This document shows positions 1-11,400 of a DNA stretch of 64,000 bases, piece after piece. The stretch's first letter is position 1; every line of letters begins with the position of its first letter. A model generated the notes under the pieces. That model was not told where the DNA came from. It searched no databases and worked only from the letters and a program-made list of their open reading frames with translations. Source of the stretch: Isoetes taiwanensis (Eukaryota; Streptophyta; Lycopodiopsida; Isoetales; Isoetaceae); assembly GCA_021234155.1 (NCBI GenBank), contig JAJEKV010000213.1:250001-314000 (forward strand). Direction: 5' to 3'. The position numbers and the translations under genes were made by a program.

Positions 1-2
1 CT

Positions 3-320
3 TCTATAGAGACTACACAACCTGATTGTTGCAAATCAAAATTCTGGCAATGCTCTCACTATGAGAAATTGTCTGTAGACATGGACTCTGAAGATTTAGA
101 CCCTGACAAAGAGAATGCCCTCTCACACCACTTATCAAACACTGATAGCCTCTGGGACAATGATATCTACCTGAATGCTCATCAGGATAAGACTTCTGTT
201 GATCACTCTATTGCTAAAAAGATCAAAAAGAAAAAGGGCAAACATAATTCTGGTCTGCTCTACAATACCCCTGCAGCTAATACTCGGCTTAAATCCAAAA
301 ACGCTGCCAGACTCCATTGA
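3..320 (+). CDS. LINE ORF1, C-terminal part (partial)
   Basis: The frame is open from the window edge to a TGA at 318-320, so the true start lies upstream. A Cys-rich stretch (CCKSKFWQC) near the window edge could be the end of a zinc knuckle. An acidic stretch follows, then a strongly basic patch (KKIKKKKGKH) near the C-terminus. This fits an RNA-binding ORF1/Gag-like protein of a plant LINE. ORF1 and ORF2 are in the same frame, separated by the stop and about 33 bases. Assignment rests mainly on position before the endonuclease ORF. Confidence 0.6.
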   Translation, partial: SIETTQPDCCKSKFWQCSHYEKLSVDMDSEDLDPDKENALSHHLSNTDSLWDNDIYLNAHQDKTSVDHSIAKKIKKKKGKHNSGLLYNTPAANTRLKSKNAARLH

Positions 321-353
321 TTCCCCCCAAGGTTGCCTTTGCCTAATTTAACC

Positions 354-3300
354 ATGAAGATTCTAAGTTGGAATCTAAGAGGCATAAAGGGCCCTCTGAA
401 AAGAAGAAGAGCCATTTCCCAAATTAGGAGTTATGATGCAGACATCATTCTGTTTCAGGAGCTAAGGCTCCCCAGCTTTGAGTGCTCCAATCTTTCAGAT
501 TGGATTGGTCCAGGTTTTTCCTCCACATGGATTGAAGCAACTGGAACCTCAGGAGGGCTCTGCATTATTTGGAGACACCTAACTCATATCTCTGTCTACA
601 CTAGCCCTTGCAGAACCTGGCAATCAGTAATCTTTAAACATAATGACTCCAAATTTGGTGTGATAAATGTTTATGCCTCTATTGAGTCGAGATCTAGAGC
701 TAACACTTGGCTCAATGTAAACAATTATATTGCATCTCAGGATTGTGATACCTGGATTATGGCAGGGGACTTTAATAACACCCCTACATGGGATTTGAAA
801 ATTGGGAAAAATCTCAACATGTCCTCTGTTGAAAGAACTCAATGGGATCAAATGCTAGACAACCATTTTCTTCAGCACATCCCATCTTCCACCTCAGTCT
901 ACACATGGTCTAATAAGCAAGAAGGGAGTAACAGAGTATATTGTGCACTTGACAGGTTTTACATTAACAACACTTATAATGAGATATGGAATAATTGTCT
1001 GGTTTACAGTGATGAGTGTACTTCAATTTCTGATCACCAGCCTCAGTTCTTTACAACCAAACTTATGCTCTCCATCAAAAGGCATGGTAATACACCTTTC
1101 AAATTAAACTGCAGCCTCCTAGATTCTGAAGCCTTCTGTAAAGATTACATTGCATACTATGCCACTCTTCCCAAGGTCAGATCTACAAATTCTATGAGAA
1201 CCTTCTATGCCAATATTAAAAATTCAAAGGCCTGGATTAAACAATGGTCAAAGAATTTTCATGAGATCAAGCAGGCAAAAAAGAAATCTTGTCTGCAGGA
1301 AATGAAGGAGGTTAGAATCAATCTGCAAACTGACCCCTTCAATATTGAGCTTCATAGAAAAGAAGGAAGTCTAGAAATGGTAATTAAAACCATTGAAGAG
1401 CTAGAAGCTAAAGGAGCATCTATCAGGTGTAAACTAAAATACCTACCTAACATGGATCATGGAAACTCAAGGTTCTTCTACAGAGTTGCTAAGTCTAGGC
1501 TTATGAAAAGTCAACTTATCTCAGTCAAGGATGGAAATGATAACACCATTACAGATCAAAAAGAAATTTCCAACTTCTTCTGCTCGAACTATGCCAATAT
1601 TTTTTCCCAACACTCAGACAATCATGTCCAGACTGCAGAAGCTAAATCTTTCACTGATTTCATTGAAACTAATGGTTTACAAAGTAACATTGCCATGACC
1701 CCTGCAATGGAGGCAATTCCAAATGTTGAAGAGATTTTCTCCACCCTAAAAAGTCTTGCAAAAGGTAAAAGTCCAGGTCCTGATGGGTTACCCCCAGAAT
1801 TTTTTATTAGATTTTGGGAAATTCTTAAAGATGACTTTGTGCATATGATCAAAGGCTTCTGGAACTCGAACCACCTTCATCCTTCTCTTTCATCTGGCCT
1901 TATTACTCTAATTCCCAAGGTTGACAATCCTCAATCCTTCTCTGACTAAAGGCCTATCTCTCTGACAAACTCCACCTATAAGGTTTGTGCCAAAATCATA
2001 GCCAACAGGATCAAATCTCATCTCCAAGATGTTATTAGCTTGAATCAATCTGCCTTCCTCCCCAACAGATTCATCCTGGATAACTACATTGCAGCCATGG
2101 AGGGAATGCACTGGAATAATCTTACTAAGCAAAACTGCATTCTGCTCAAGCTAGATTTCTCCAAAGCTTTTGACACTGTTAGGTGGAACTTTCTAGAATT
2201 TTCTCTTCAAAAGCTTGGCTTCAGTGAAAAGATTATTAAGCTTATTTTGGGCCTAAATTCCAGATCTCAATCAACTGTCCTTGTCAATGGTTCCCAAGGC
2301 TATTTTTTCCCTCTTGCTCGAGGGGTGAGACAGGGATGTCCCCTTGCACCTTATCTCTTTCTGGCTGTAGCAGAGATGTTAACTAGAGTGATCAATTACC
2401 ATCAATCTATGGGGAATATTGTTGGACTTAATCTTCCAGACAATACAACCAATCTGTCTATTCTTCAATATGCAGATGACTCGTTCAGCTTTCTCAAAAA
2501 TGATTCTAGCATCATTGCCAATTTTCTCCACATCATTCACATCTTTGGAGCTGCCTCTGGCATACAGCTGAATCTAAATAAATGTACTATCATTGGAGAC
2601 ATGAACACTGATAGCATTGCTGGTATCAAATGCATTAGATCAACTGAGACAACTAGCCTTTTAGGTATGCCTCTGTCACTCAATCCCAGTTTAAAAGAGT
2701 TATGGTCTCCTATAGTTGCAAAAATTAGAAAGAAATTAGGCAACTATGGCAATTGTCTCTCTCTGGCAGGGAGAACAATAATTGCTAATTCAGTCATTGC
2801 TGCTTCTCACATTTATTACTCCTCAGCTCTCTTGGCTCCCAAAGGCATTTATCAACAAATTGAGAGAATTGTAAGAAATTTTATCTGGAAGAATCATCAC
2901 ATGGTTAACTGGAACACTATCACCAGAAGCAAGATACATGGTGGCCTTGGCTGCAAAAATTTGACCCTTCAGGGTTTTGCATTAGCAGGAAAATACATTT
3001 GGAAATCATTATTCAATCATAACAACCCAGCTATGGTTTTTATCAAATATTGGTTATCTTGCAGTCACCCTAAAGGGCATCCTTCGATCAGCCATAGTTT
3101 ACCTTCCTCAGCTTTCACAACTTTGAAACCTGCCCCTAATACTTCCCCTCTAATGAGAAGTTTCATTCTGGCTTGGAACAAGGTTCACAAAACCTTTGAT
3201 AATTCTGCTATTGAGAACAGTCACTCTAACACAAGTTTATTCTGGAATCCCAATTTCTCCAGGGATAATTCCACTCCTTTGGCCATAAACCACCCAAAGA

Positions 3301-4160
3301 TATATAAAAAGTGGATGTCCTATGGAATATTACATCTCGGTGATCTCTGGGATCACACAAGGTGGACATCATGGACCAATCTGAAAAATCGAATCAGAGG
3401 CAGTTCTTCAGACAAAATTATGTACAGATTCATCATGCAAAGAGTTGGCAATGTCAATATCCAACACAATCCTATCACTGCCCAATGGACTCTGTGTGGT
3501 AAATCCAATTACAAGGTATCCAAGGTTTATACTTGTTTAAATAAGCCTAAGTCTAAGCTCTATTGGGATCTTTCAGATGACACTGAATTAAGATTATTCA
3601 AAAATATTTGGCTTTCCTACTTGCCCCCCAAAATTTCTTATTTTGCGTGGTTAATTGCAAATAAGAGTGTGCCATGTCTGGAGACTATCTCAAGGCACTC
3701 CAATTCTGCAACCAATTCAGTTAATCCCTATTGCCCTCTTGGTTGCAGATATGTTGAATCTATGGAGCACATATTTGGCTGTGTAAAGCTCACTACTTTT
3801 TGGGCATGGTTTGAAGAAACCTTTCATATAAATTGTCCTGCTACTTTACTGGAATTTTTGATGAATGATGATGCTTATAAGAATACTTTATGTTGCATTG
3901 CATTATGGAATGTTTGGAAGCATAGAAACAGATGCCAGTATGGAGGAAAACAAATATCTATGTTCTGGATCAAATCACAAGTCATATATGACATTGAGAT
4001 GGTTGCCACCAGTCAAAAACACTTGCACAAAGATGACTTGGATACAAAATGGTTAAATATAGGTCAATTCATAGGAGCTCATAGACTGTTCAAACTAAAT
4101 TGTCATGATTTACTTACTGACACTCATTGTACTTCTCCTAGATTACATGGGGAGCCTTAG
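354..4160 (+). pseudogene. LINE ORF2: endonuclease / reverse transcriptase, one internal stop
   Basis: The ATG at 354 begins directly with the endonuclease motif (MKILSWNLRGIKG). The catalytic-type residues are visible: QE in ILFQELRLP, the GDFNNTP motif, R.LDRF-like CALDRFYI, and SDHQP. The RT part has FSKAFDTVRW, the GVRQGCPLAPYLF motif and the polymerase box QYADDSF. The C-terminal quarter has the zf-RVT signature (PPKISYFAWL, then CPLGC...MEHIFGC). A TAA at 1947-1949 interrupts the RT just before the PISL motif; the frame is otherwise continuous to 4160. The stop may be a simple point mutation. Role: target-primed reverse transcription of the element RNA. Confidence 0.9.
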
Positions 4161-4884
4161 CAGAGACTTTGGCACTTCAGTGGAGCCTGCAGAATACAGA
4201 CTTTTTCCAGGGCAGAGGCTGGTACATGACATACAATACACATATGATATGTGGACAGGCACAGTTAGAGGCGTCACAAATATAGACATAATTAGCATAC
4301 CTGATGAAGAATTAGATTGGGCTATGGAGTTCTGCAGAAGCACATACCTTATGCACGAGATCTGGTGGTTTATGGAGAGTAACAGTAGAAGAATGACAAA
4401 TCAGCAGTTTGAGTATTACAGGGAATGCTACTACCATCATAGGGGACTGGCAGATGCATATGGCACTCTAATAATTCTGATGTCAACTACCAATGCTGAC
4501 AGGCTGATCACTGAGCTAAACTGGGGAAATGGCAGAACCCTTATACTTCAACCAAACTTTCGAGCTCACTATGACTTCCTACACACATATCACTTTCACA
4601 CAAACCACCCTACCCTTCCAAATCGGTGGATCAAAGACCCACGGCTTGAAACGGACTTGCATATAACTTCTACAAAATTTTTATTAACATTTACTTTTTC
4701 TCTGCAGGAATTGTTCAATTATGCTGCTTACACACTTAGAGGCAGCACATCATATTTCTCATCTTCTATTTCAGTTCACTACTGTTTTTGTTACTATTCT
4801 GCACATTACATTACTATTATTATGTGCTTACAACAGCACCTATTTCACTTGTGTTCATTTGATAGTTTTTATTATTATGAGTAG
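4147..4884 (+). CDS. unknown ORF overlapping the end of LINE ORF2
   Basis: An open frame of about 245 codons in a different frame. ATG at 4147 overlaps the ORF2 stop (4158-4160) by 14 bases; an alternative ATG lies at 4105. The first 170 residues look protein-like: rich in W, Y, E and D (DELDWAMEF, LMHEIWWFMES, RMTNQQFEYYRECYYHH, ITELNWGNGRTLI). The last third is low-complexity Y/S/H/F and may be 3' UTR translated by chance. No RNase H signature (no DG..., no E...DS pattern) and no recognised domain is seen. Not explained by standard L1 architecture. Whether it is translated is unknown. Confidence 0.4.
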   Translation: MGSLSRDFGTSVEPAEYRLFPGQRLVHDIQYTYDMWTGTVRGVTNIDIISIPDEELDWAMEFCRSTYLMHEIWWFMESNSRRMTNQQFEYYRECYYHHRGLADAYGTLIILMSTTNADRLITELNWGNGRTLILQPNFRAHYDFLHTYHFHTNHPTLPNRWIKDPRLETDLHITSTKFLLTFTFSLQELFNYAAYTLRGSTSYFSSSISVHYCFCYYSAHYITIIMCLQQHLFHLCSFDSFYYYE

Positions 4885-4968
4885 CCTATCTATAAAGGTT
4901 CACTCACTATGCTGTACCTTTTTCTATAATTAATGAAAAAAACCCCATTCACTCAAAAAAAAAAAAAA

Positions 4969-5174
4969 CAATGCTATATATTATAAATAAGCCGTAAAAT
5001 ATTGGTCTTCCATGTGCAAAATGATCGCGATCGCGATTTGTCCAACCTTTTTTGCCTGTTTTTGGGTCACCAATGAGGTACTCGTGAATGTATTTTTGCG
5101 ATTTGTATGGCCACTGCAACCTATTTCAAGCTTAACGAGAAATCCAAATTTCTCAAAATAATGAATTCTTGCTT
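4969..5174. other. short intergenic stretch
   Basis: Unique-looking AT-rich DNA downstream of the LINE. It contains a GC-type palindrome (ATCGCGATCGCGAT near 5021-5034). No gene is seen. Confidence 0.5.
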
Positions 5175-5601
5175 TGTGGTAGTCCAGGGTGCACCTCGTT
5201 TAGAATATGTTGCAAAATAACAGGGGGTTCCAGGGGGATTTGGTATGGATATAAAAATAACAATTCCTGAAACCATAGACCATATATCCCTAAAACAATC
5301 GAATAAGTTGTTATAAAAAAAAACAAAGATTCAAAATAAAAAATAATCATATTAGCTCACTAGGTATATTGGTTAAAGTAGACTTAGTTAGGACATTGAA
5401 TTATTTTGGTAGAGGTTCGAACTCTCATATTTCAAATTCTAAAATCTTAGGCAAACGTATTTCATGTTTCAAAATCATAGGCACCTCCAACCATAAATAA
5501 CTATAAACGAAATGAGAGGTGCCCACAGGCCCCAACATACAACCTAGGTCGTAGGATCGACGAATCCGATGACTGTGGTAGTCCAGGGTGCACCTTGTTT
5601 A
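5175..5601. repeat. 28-bp direct repeats flanking about 370 bp
   Basis: Positions 5175-5202 and 5574-5601 match over 28 bases with one C/T difference (TGTGGTAGTCCAGGGTGCAC core). They enclose the tRNA-like SINE candidate. This could be an unusually long target duplication, or two copies of a host repeat. Confidence 0.6.
5340..5540 (+). mobile_element. tRNA-derived SINE candidate
   Basis: Pol III-type internal promoter boxes: an A-box-like TAGCTCACTAGG at 5352-5363 and a B-box-like GGTTCGAACTC at 5414-5424, spaced about 50 bases as in a tRNA-derived SINE. The tract after the B box has a self-complementary piece (GGCACCTC at 5480 region, GAGAGGTGCC at 5514 region). The 3' tail is not clear, so the end is approximate. 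Confidence 0.45.
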
Positions 5602-5803
5602 GCACACAAAAAGAACATTCAGGTTTTCTTCCACTGTCTCAATACCACAAGAGCACAAAGGTTTCATCTAATCACAAAGTCATGTTTTTTTTCCCCTGCC
5701 AAAATCAAAGCAGCATGATGAAGAACATTGTGTAATATTTCCCTGAATATATTTCTAAAATCTTTTTTTACCTCCAGAATTATGTCATCGACAATACAAA
5801 AAC

Positions 5804-6415
5804 TGATATGGTTTAAGGTTAATAACTAATAATGGTGCTCGGGGGAGTGGCCTTGCATGGAACAATATTTATTGATATGATCAAGTAAGAAAGTCATCCA
5901 GTATGTCTAAGCCTTGCTATTATCAAAGAGAGAGCTAAAAATAAACCTTGACCTTTATTTAGAGGCAAAAAGGCAAAAAAAGGTATTGTTGCCTATAAAT
6001 AGAAGGACAACTTTGAGATGTGATATCTCCGCAACCACAACTCAGAAATCGGCGATCCTTACCTTGTTGGAAAGCTCTTGAAGTCTAGTTTCCAGATTGG
6101 GCTTGGTTGTCCATAGATTCCTTACGGTTTGAAAGTTAAGCCCAGAAAGGTGCATAGGGGTCTGAGTTGACTGCACAGCTAGATCTGCTTCTTCCTATGT
6201 TGATGATGAGCCTAGCCTTACCTTCTAGTATCTTCTCTTGTTCCTTGCTTGATCATATCATTAGAAAGAGTTTGTTCTTATACAGTCTTGCGGAGTAGCT
6301 TGACTTGGTGATATCTCTTCTAGTTGGTCCGGTTGGGTGGTAAAACGAGTACCCTGTGGTATTTTGCTTTCTAATTAGTTGATGAATTTGCAGAAAGATT
6401 AGAGCATTCGTAACA
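5804..6415 (+). repeat. 5' LTR
   Basis: 612 bp, TGATATGG...CGTAACA. It is 35 bp shorter than the 3' LTR. The missing piece (present at about 7882-7916) lies between AGAA micro-repeats, suggesting a microhomology deletion after insertion. Confidence 0.92.
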
Positions 6416-6417
6416 AT

Positions 6418-6429
6418 TGGTATCAGAGC
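6418..6429 (+). promoter_or_regulatory. primer-binding site
   Basis: TGGTATCAGAGC, three bases after the 5' LTR: the standard complement to the 3' end of initiator Met-tRNA used by many plant LTR elements. Confidence 0.9.
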
Positions 6430-7405
6430 TCAGTTCCGGTCTTTACCAGCGGAGCTGTGGGTGATAGAAGAGTTGGAAATTTGAGTGGCTTAGCGGCACT
6501 CAAGATATCTTAAGGAAATAGGTTACCTCTTGTCTGGTATGAACTTGATGTTTAGGGATTGTGATTAGAATCTTTAGATATTTCTTATTGCATCCTTATG
6601 GCTGAGGTTGGTGCCTCAAGTTTGGAAAGAGTTGGTGCTCTTGACCAAGTGATTGGAATGAGCGGATGCCATGTCCAAGAGATTGGAATGAGTTGGTGCT
6701 CATGTCCATGTGAATAGAATGTTTGTTATTCCCGATGATCGCAGTCTTCCGGGTCTTTGGAGATTGCAAACTGGAATGGAGATTGATCAGAAGTTGGTGC
6801 TTCTGGTGGAGGTTAGTAAACATTTTGAGACAAATTAAGTTGATTTTCTTTATTTGGAATAAGGAATAGATACTTTTATGTGTATACCCATGGTAGATTA
6901 GTGACTACGATTGCAACGTAGCCGGCTTGAACATGGTATACTTGATGTGAATGCCTCTTGGTAGATCAGTAATTGTGTCTCCAAAGCACAATAGGCTTGA
7001 ACAAAGAGAGCATAAGATGTAAAACTTTGAAGACTAGTAATTGTGGTTGCAACACAATTGGCTTGACAAAGTTACATCTGTACCTGGTACGAGGGGTATT
7101 CGGTACTTTGGAAGTACAAGAATATCCGTAACTATTTCTGAGTTGTGCAGGAATAAGATATTTCTAGTTGTGGATTCAACTAGGGTTGCAACCATGGACT
7201 TGGTTGTGGTAAATTATTTTCTGATTGTGGATTCAATCAGGGTTGTAACCATGGACTTGGTTACGAAAATTTTTAGCCTAACTGGACTTGGAAATTTTTA
7301 GCCTAAAGGGCTGGACTTGACAACTTTTTATTATGCAGGTTGTAGCCATGGACTTGGTTGTGTCAAATTTCCCATATAATTTCTTGATCGAGGACGATCA
7401 ATCCT

Positions 7406-7420
7406 AAGAAGGGGAGGAAT
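7406..7420 (+). promoter_or_regulatory. polypurine tract
   Basis: AAGAAGGGGAGGAAT lies immediately before the 3' LTR; the purine-rich primer for plus-strand synthesis. Confidence 0.8.
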
Positions 7421-8067
7421 TGATATGGTTTAAGGTTAATAACTAATAATGGTGCTCGGGGGAGTGGCCTTGCATGGAACAATATTTATTGATATGATCA
7501 AGTAAGAAAGTCATCCAGTATGTCTAAGCCTTGCTATTATCAAAGAGAGAGCTAAAAATAAACCTTGACCTTTATTTAGAGGCAAAAAGGCAAAAAAAGG
7601 TATTGTTGCCTATAAATAGAAGGACAACTTTGAGATGTGATATCTCCGCAACCACAACTCAGAAATCGGCGATCCTTACCTTGTTGGAAAGCTCTTGAAG
7701 TCTAGTTTCCAGATTGGGCTTGGTTGTCCATAGATTCTTTACGGTTTGAAAGTTATGCCCAGAAAGGTGCATAGGGGTCTGAGTTGACTGCACAGCTAGA
7801 TCTGCTTCTTCCTATGTTGATGATGAGCCTAGCCTTACCTTCTAGTATCTTCTCTTGTTCCTTGCTTGATCATATCATTAGAAGGAGTTCATGTAACACC
7901 AGTGGTTGGTGGCTAGAAAGAGTTTGTTCTTATACAGTCTTGCGGAGTAGCTTGACTTGGTGATATCTCTTCTAGTTGGTCCGGTTGGGTGGTAAAACGA
8001 GTACCCTGTGGTATTTTGCTTTCTAATTAGTTGATGAATTTGCAGAAAGATTAGAGCATTCGTAACA
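7421..8067 (+). repeat. 3' LTR
   Basis: 647 bp, almost identical to the 5' LTR apart from the extra 35 bp and two substitutions near 7738 and 7756. Confidence 0.92.
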
Positions 8068-8072
8068 AAAAC

Positions 8073-8458
8073 CACATCTCATGTTTGTCAAGTACATTTG
8101 TCAGATAAGTAGCTAGGTTACCACTGCGACTATAATTTATCATGCAAATCATTGTCCAAGGCCAAAAAAATTTCACATACTAGAGAATGGGCTTATCTAT
8201 AAAAATGCTAGTTGCTCTGGATATATGCAAATTGACGGATTAAATTTGCAAGACGAAAATGTGGCAAGCAAATAGACACATAGATTGTGGTGCGAAAAAA
8301 TTAGACGTGAAAAAACAGAAACGAAAAATTGGAAACTGCATTAACTTATATGTGAAATTTTTTATTTTTGTGACACCAGCCCTATGATGTCAACGGGAGT
8401 TGCCAAGTGGTTTTACTGTCTCTGTCTCTACTTTTGATTCAAACATCTGCAGGTAATG
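8073..8458. other. intergenic, no gene seen
   Basis: AT-rich sequence with no open frame of note. It shares a short string (GTTTGTCAAGTACATTTG) with 17130-17147. Confidence 0.5.
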
Positions 8459-8468
8459 TTTATTCTGG

Positions 8469-11400
8469 TTGATGGTGTCTTGGAACTGTCGGGGCTTCCC
8501 CTGGCAGAAAGGCGAGAGTCTCAACTCTATTGCACCGGATATGGATCTCATTTTCCTCATGGAAACATGGGAGCATGCAGAACCTGTGACCGCCAGACCT
8601 CCGGGCTATCGTGATTTCTCGGTGTTCAATGAGTGCACAGGCAAGCGAGGGCATGGCGGGGTTGCCCCTCGCTACTACCAGGTGCAACCTTGAGGCACTC
8701 GGGTCTCGTTGCACAAAACAGACGCAATAACAATCGCTACTTGTGGGTGCGCTGCGGCAAAGATGACAAATGGCGACACTCTCCTCATAGCAGCATGCTA
8801 CTTTCCACATGCCGAGAGCAACTTTTATAACACTCATTCAGATGTGGATCGATTGGAGCCTTATGTCGATCTATATGATGACATACAGCAGCACAAACAG
8901 TTGGGCAGGGTTATGTTGCTTGGCGACTTTAATGCACGCACAGGAGCCGAGCAGGTTCCAAAATTTGAGCCCCTGGCAGAGGACGTCTTGCAGCTGAACC
9001 CCGCAGAGGTGGCTTGGTCAAGGATATCAGATGACAGCCATATTTCGCGCTATGGCAGGCAGTTGCTGTTGCTGGGTAGTATCTTTGACCTGGTTATCTG
9101 TAATGGGTTGGTGCAATGGCCGTCTTCCAGCTGCTGCACTTGTAGACAGGAGAACCAAGGGGCGGCTCGGTGGGTGGATTATCTGGCTGGTTGAGGAACT
9201 GGAGTGCGCACTGGGTTACTCATTTTTCCATCGGGACGGACACTTTCGACGCAGGAAGTAGACTCACCACCGCCCCTGCTCATGCATCTCCGGTGGGAAG
9301 CTCCCCGTGCACCCCCGCCTCAACACACCCGGGTGCCCCAGCCTTTGCAGGGACCTATGCCCGGTTGCTTGAGCATGATCTGGCGGGGGCGGGCCGCAAC
9401 TCCCCACACTTCAAGAACACCTGCTCGGTGACTCACGCCTTCGACGGCTGCAGAAAGATGCTTTGGGAGAGGCCGCGCCACGCGCAAGCCTCGTGCACCA
9501 CCACCTTCCCCGCAACCCGATGGTTTGATGATGAGTGTCGGGAGCTCAAACGACACTCCCAAGCAAGTCATCGATCCCATCTCCAAGCCCGCCGGCCGCC
9601 AAATCAATACCGTTCTTTTCAAGAACAAGAAGGCCAGATACCTCGCAGAGCAAAAGAGCAGATGTTTGGTCTCCCGACCCGCACCCCAGACATACGGAGA
9701 AGGGTCTTGAGCAAACTGCCGCACACCCCGGGGAACATCACCTGCGGAGCAATGGGTACAAGATTTGCAGCAATTTGTATGACCATTTCGGGGGCGGGCA
9801 TCAGTCCCTCCACAGATAGGCATGGCTACGGTTATCGCGAGAGGGGATGTCATCATGGGCCTACAGCGCCTAGCTAATGGGAAGGCAGCAGATTTAGATG
9901 GCATGCATGCAGAGCTTCTGAAATGGGCTGGGCCTCCACTGGTGCCTGTTCTCACGGCATTGTTCAATAAAGCATTGCGAGAAGGCTTCCCTACGCAATG
10001 GACCACTAGTAGAGTAGTGCCCATATACAAAGCAGGGGACCCTCAATGTCCGGCCAACTACCGCACTATTATGGTCAGCTCTCTCTTTGCAAAACTGTTG
10101 GCTGGCATCCTTGAGCAGCGGCTGACAATATGGGCAGAGGAAACGGAGGTGCGAGCTCTTACACAGGCAGGTTTTCGGCCCAGACATTCCACCATTGATC
10201 ATATCTTCACTCTGCGCACATTGATTGAAGATAGCAGGAATCGCCGGCAGAACCTGTACTGTTGTTTCGTGGATTTTGCAAAGGCATTCGACACAGTACC
10301 CCGCAATAAGCTATGGGACAGATTGCGGCAGCTGGGGACCCCCCTGGACTTGCAGAATGCAGTATATAGGCTGTACGAGGCATGCTCAGGCCGTATCACA
10401 TCAGCAGCACAGCCGGTGACCAGTAGCATTGGAGTGCGTCAGGGTTGCCCCCTCTCCCCCACACTCTTTGGCCTGTACATTGATCAGTTGGAAGATTGGC
10501 TCTCTGAGCATGGAGGTGCGGGCGCACATATCATGCATCACACAATCCGGCAACTCATATATGCTGACGATGTCAACCTCATGGCCTATACTCCAGAGGA
10601 CATGCAACGCCACCGGATGCTCTTGACACTTTTGCCAATTCACGGCATGCAAGTTAACTTGGCCAAAACTAGGTGTGCCGCTAGTTGCATCATCCCGCCG
10701 CCCAAGGCTTCCCACATTCACTTACGGGGCAAGAGGTAGAGGTGGCTCCGACCTACAAGTACTTGGGGATTGAGTTCTCAACTACCACCCATTGGGATGC
10801 GGCTATCGGGTTGCCGCGGGTCACCTGCGGGTTGGAAAGCACTATATGCCATGCAGAACAACAGCCACAAGGCAGAGTTGTATGCCTGGGGTCACCAGTC
10901 ACATTTGTTTCGGGCCTTGGTTGAGCCGGCCCTTTTGTATGGGGCAGAAGTTTGGGGTCCAGTGATATCCCTCAACACCTGGAATGACCTCGAGCAGGTG
11001 CAGAAGGCCTTCTTGGCACGGGCCCTGGGGGTGAAGTCCACAGTTCCGTACCAGATCCTACTCCAGGAGACAGGATTTCTACCCCTTCAACGGGCTGCAT
11101 TGGAACGCCATATCGTTTACTTCCAAAAGGTGGTCGCTATGGCTGATACACGCTTGCCCCGCCTTGCTTTGGCCACGGCAATGGGTCCCCAACGCCTGAA
11201 ATCCTGCTGGAAAGACAAGCAGGCTCAGTGGTTCTCACGCTGGGGTGTGCAGGCAAACAGATGTGTCCAGGTCAGGACAAAGAAAGATCGCGAGGCACTT
11301 AAACTATACCTTGATGCTACTTTCCTTCGCAGGCTGTGGGATGCAGAGGCTCTGACACATGTTAAGCTGGCACACTATCGCCAAAGAAGTCAATCCTAGG

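Larger units (their letters stand above)
1..4968 (+). mobile_element. L1-type plant LINE, 5' end outside window
   Basis: Non-LTR retrotransposon. Order: end of an ORF1, an ORF2 with apurinic-type endonuclease, reverse transcriptase and C-terminal zinc-binding region, an extra downstream ORF, a short 3' UTR and a run of 14 A at 4955-4968. Endonuclease plus RT plus zf-RVT is the usual plant L1-clade layout. The 5' end is outside the window, so the target-site duplication cannot be read. Only one in-frame stop is seen in ORF2, so the copy looks fairly recent. Confidence 0.9.
5804..8067 (+). mobile_element. non-autonomous LTR retrotransposon
   Basis: Complete element with 5' LTR 5804-6415, internal region 6416-7420 and 3' LTR 7421-8067. 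It is flanked by a 5-bp target duplication AAAAC (5799-5803 and 8068-8072). LTRs begin TG and end CA. The internal 1.0 kb has no gag-pol frame; it consists of short degenerate repeats (GACTTGGTTG, GTAACCATGGACTTGG types). It must therefore depend on proteins supplied in trans. The LTRs differ, as I read them, by only two substitutions and one 35-bp gap, so the insertion is young. Confidence 0.93.

Noticed and set aside
6596-6823. Minus-strand ORF inside the LTR element
   Set aside because: Made of short internal repeats of a non-coding element, in antisense to it.
8091-8125. Short string shared with 17130-17165 (GTTTGTCAAGTACATTTG, then ATAAGTAG)
   Set aside because: Too short to define an element; no further collinearity found.
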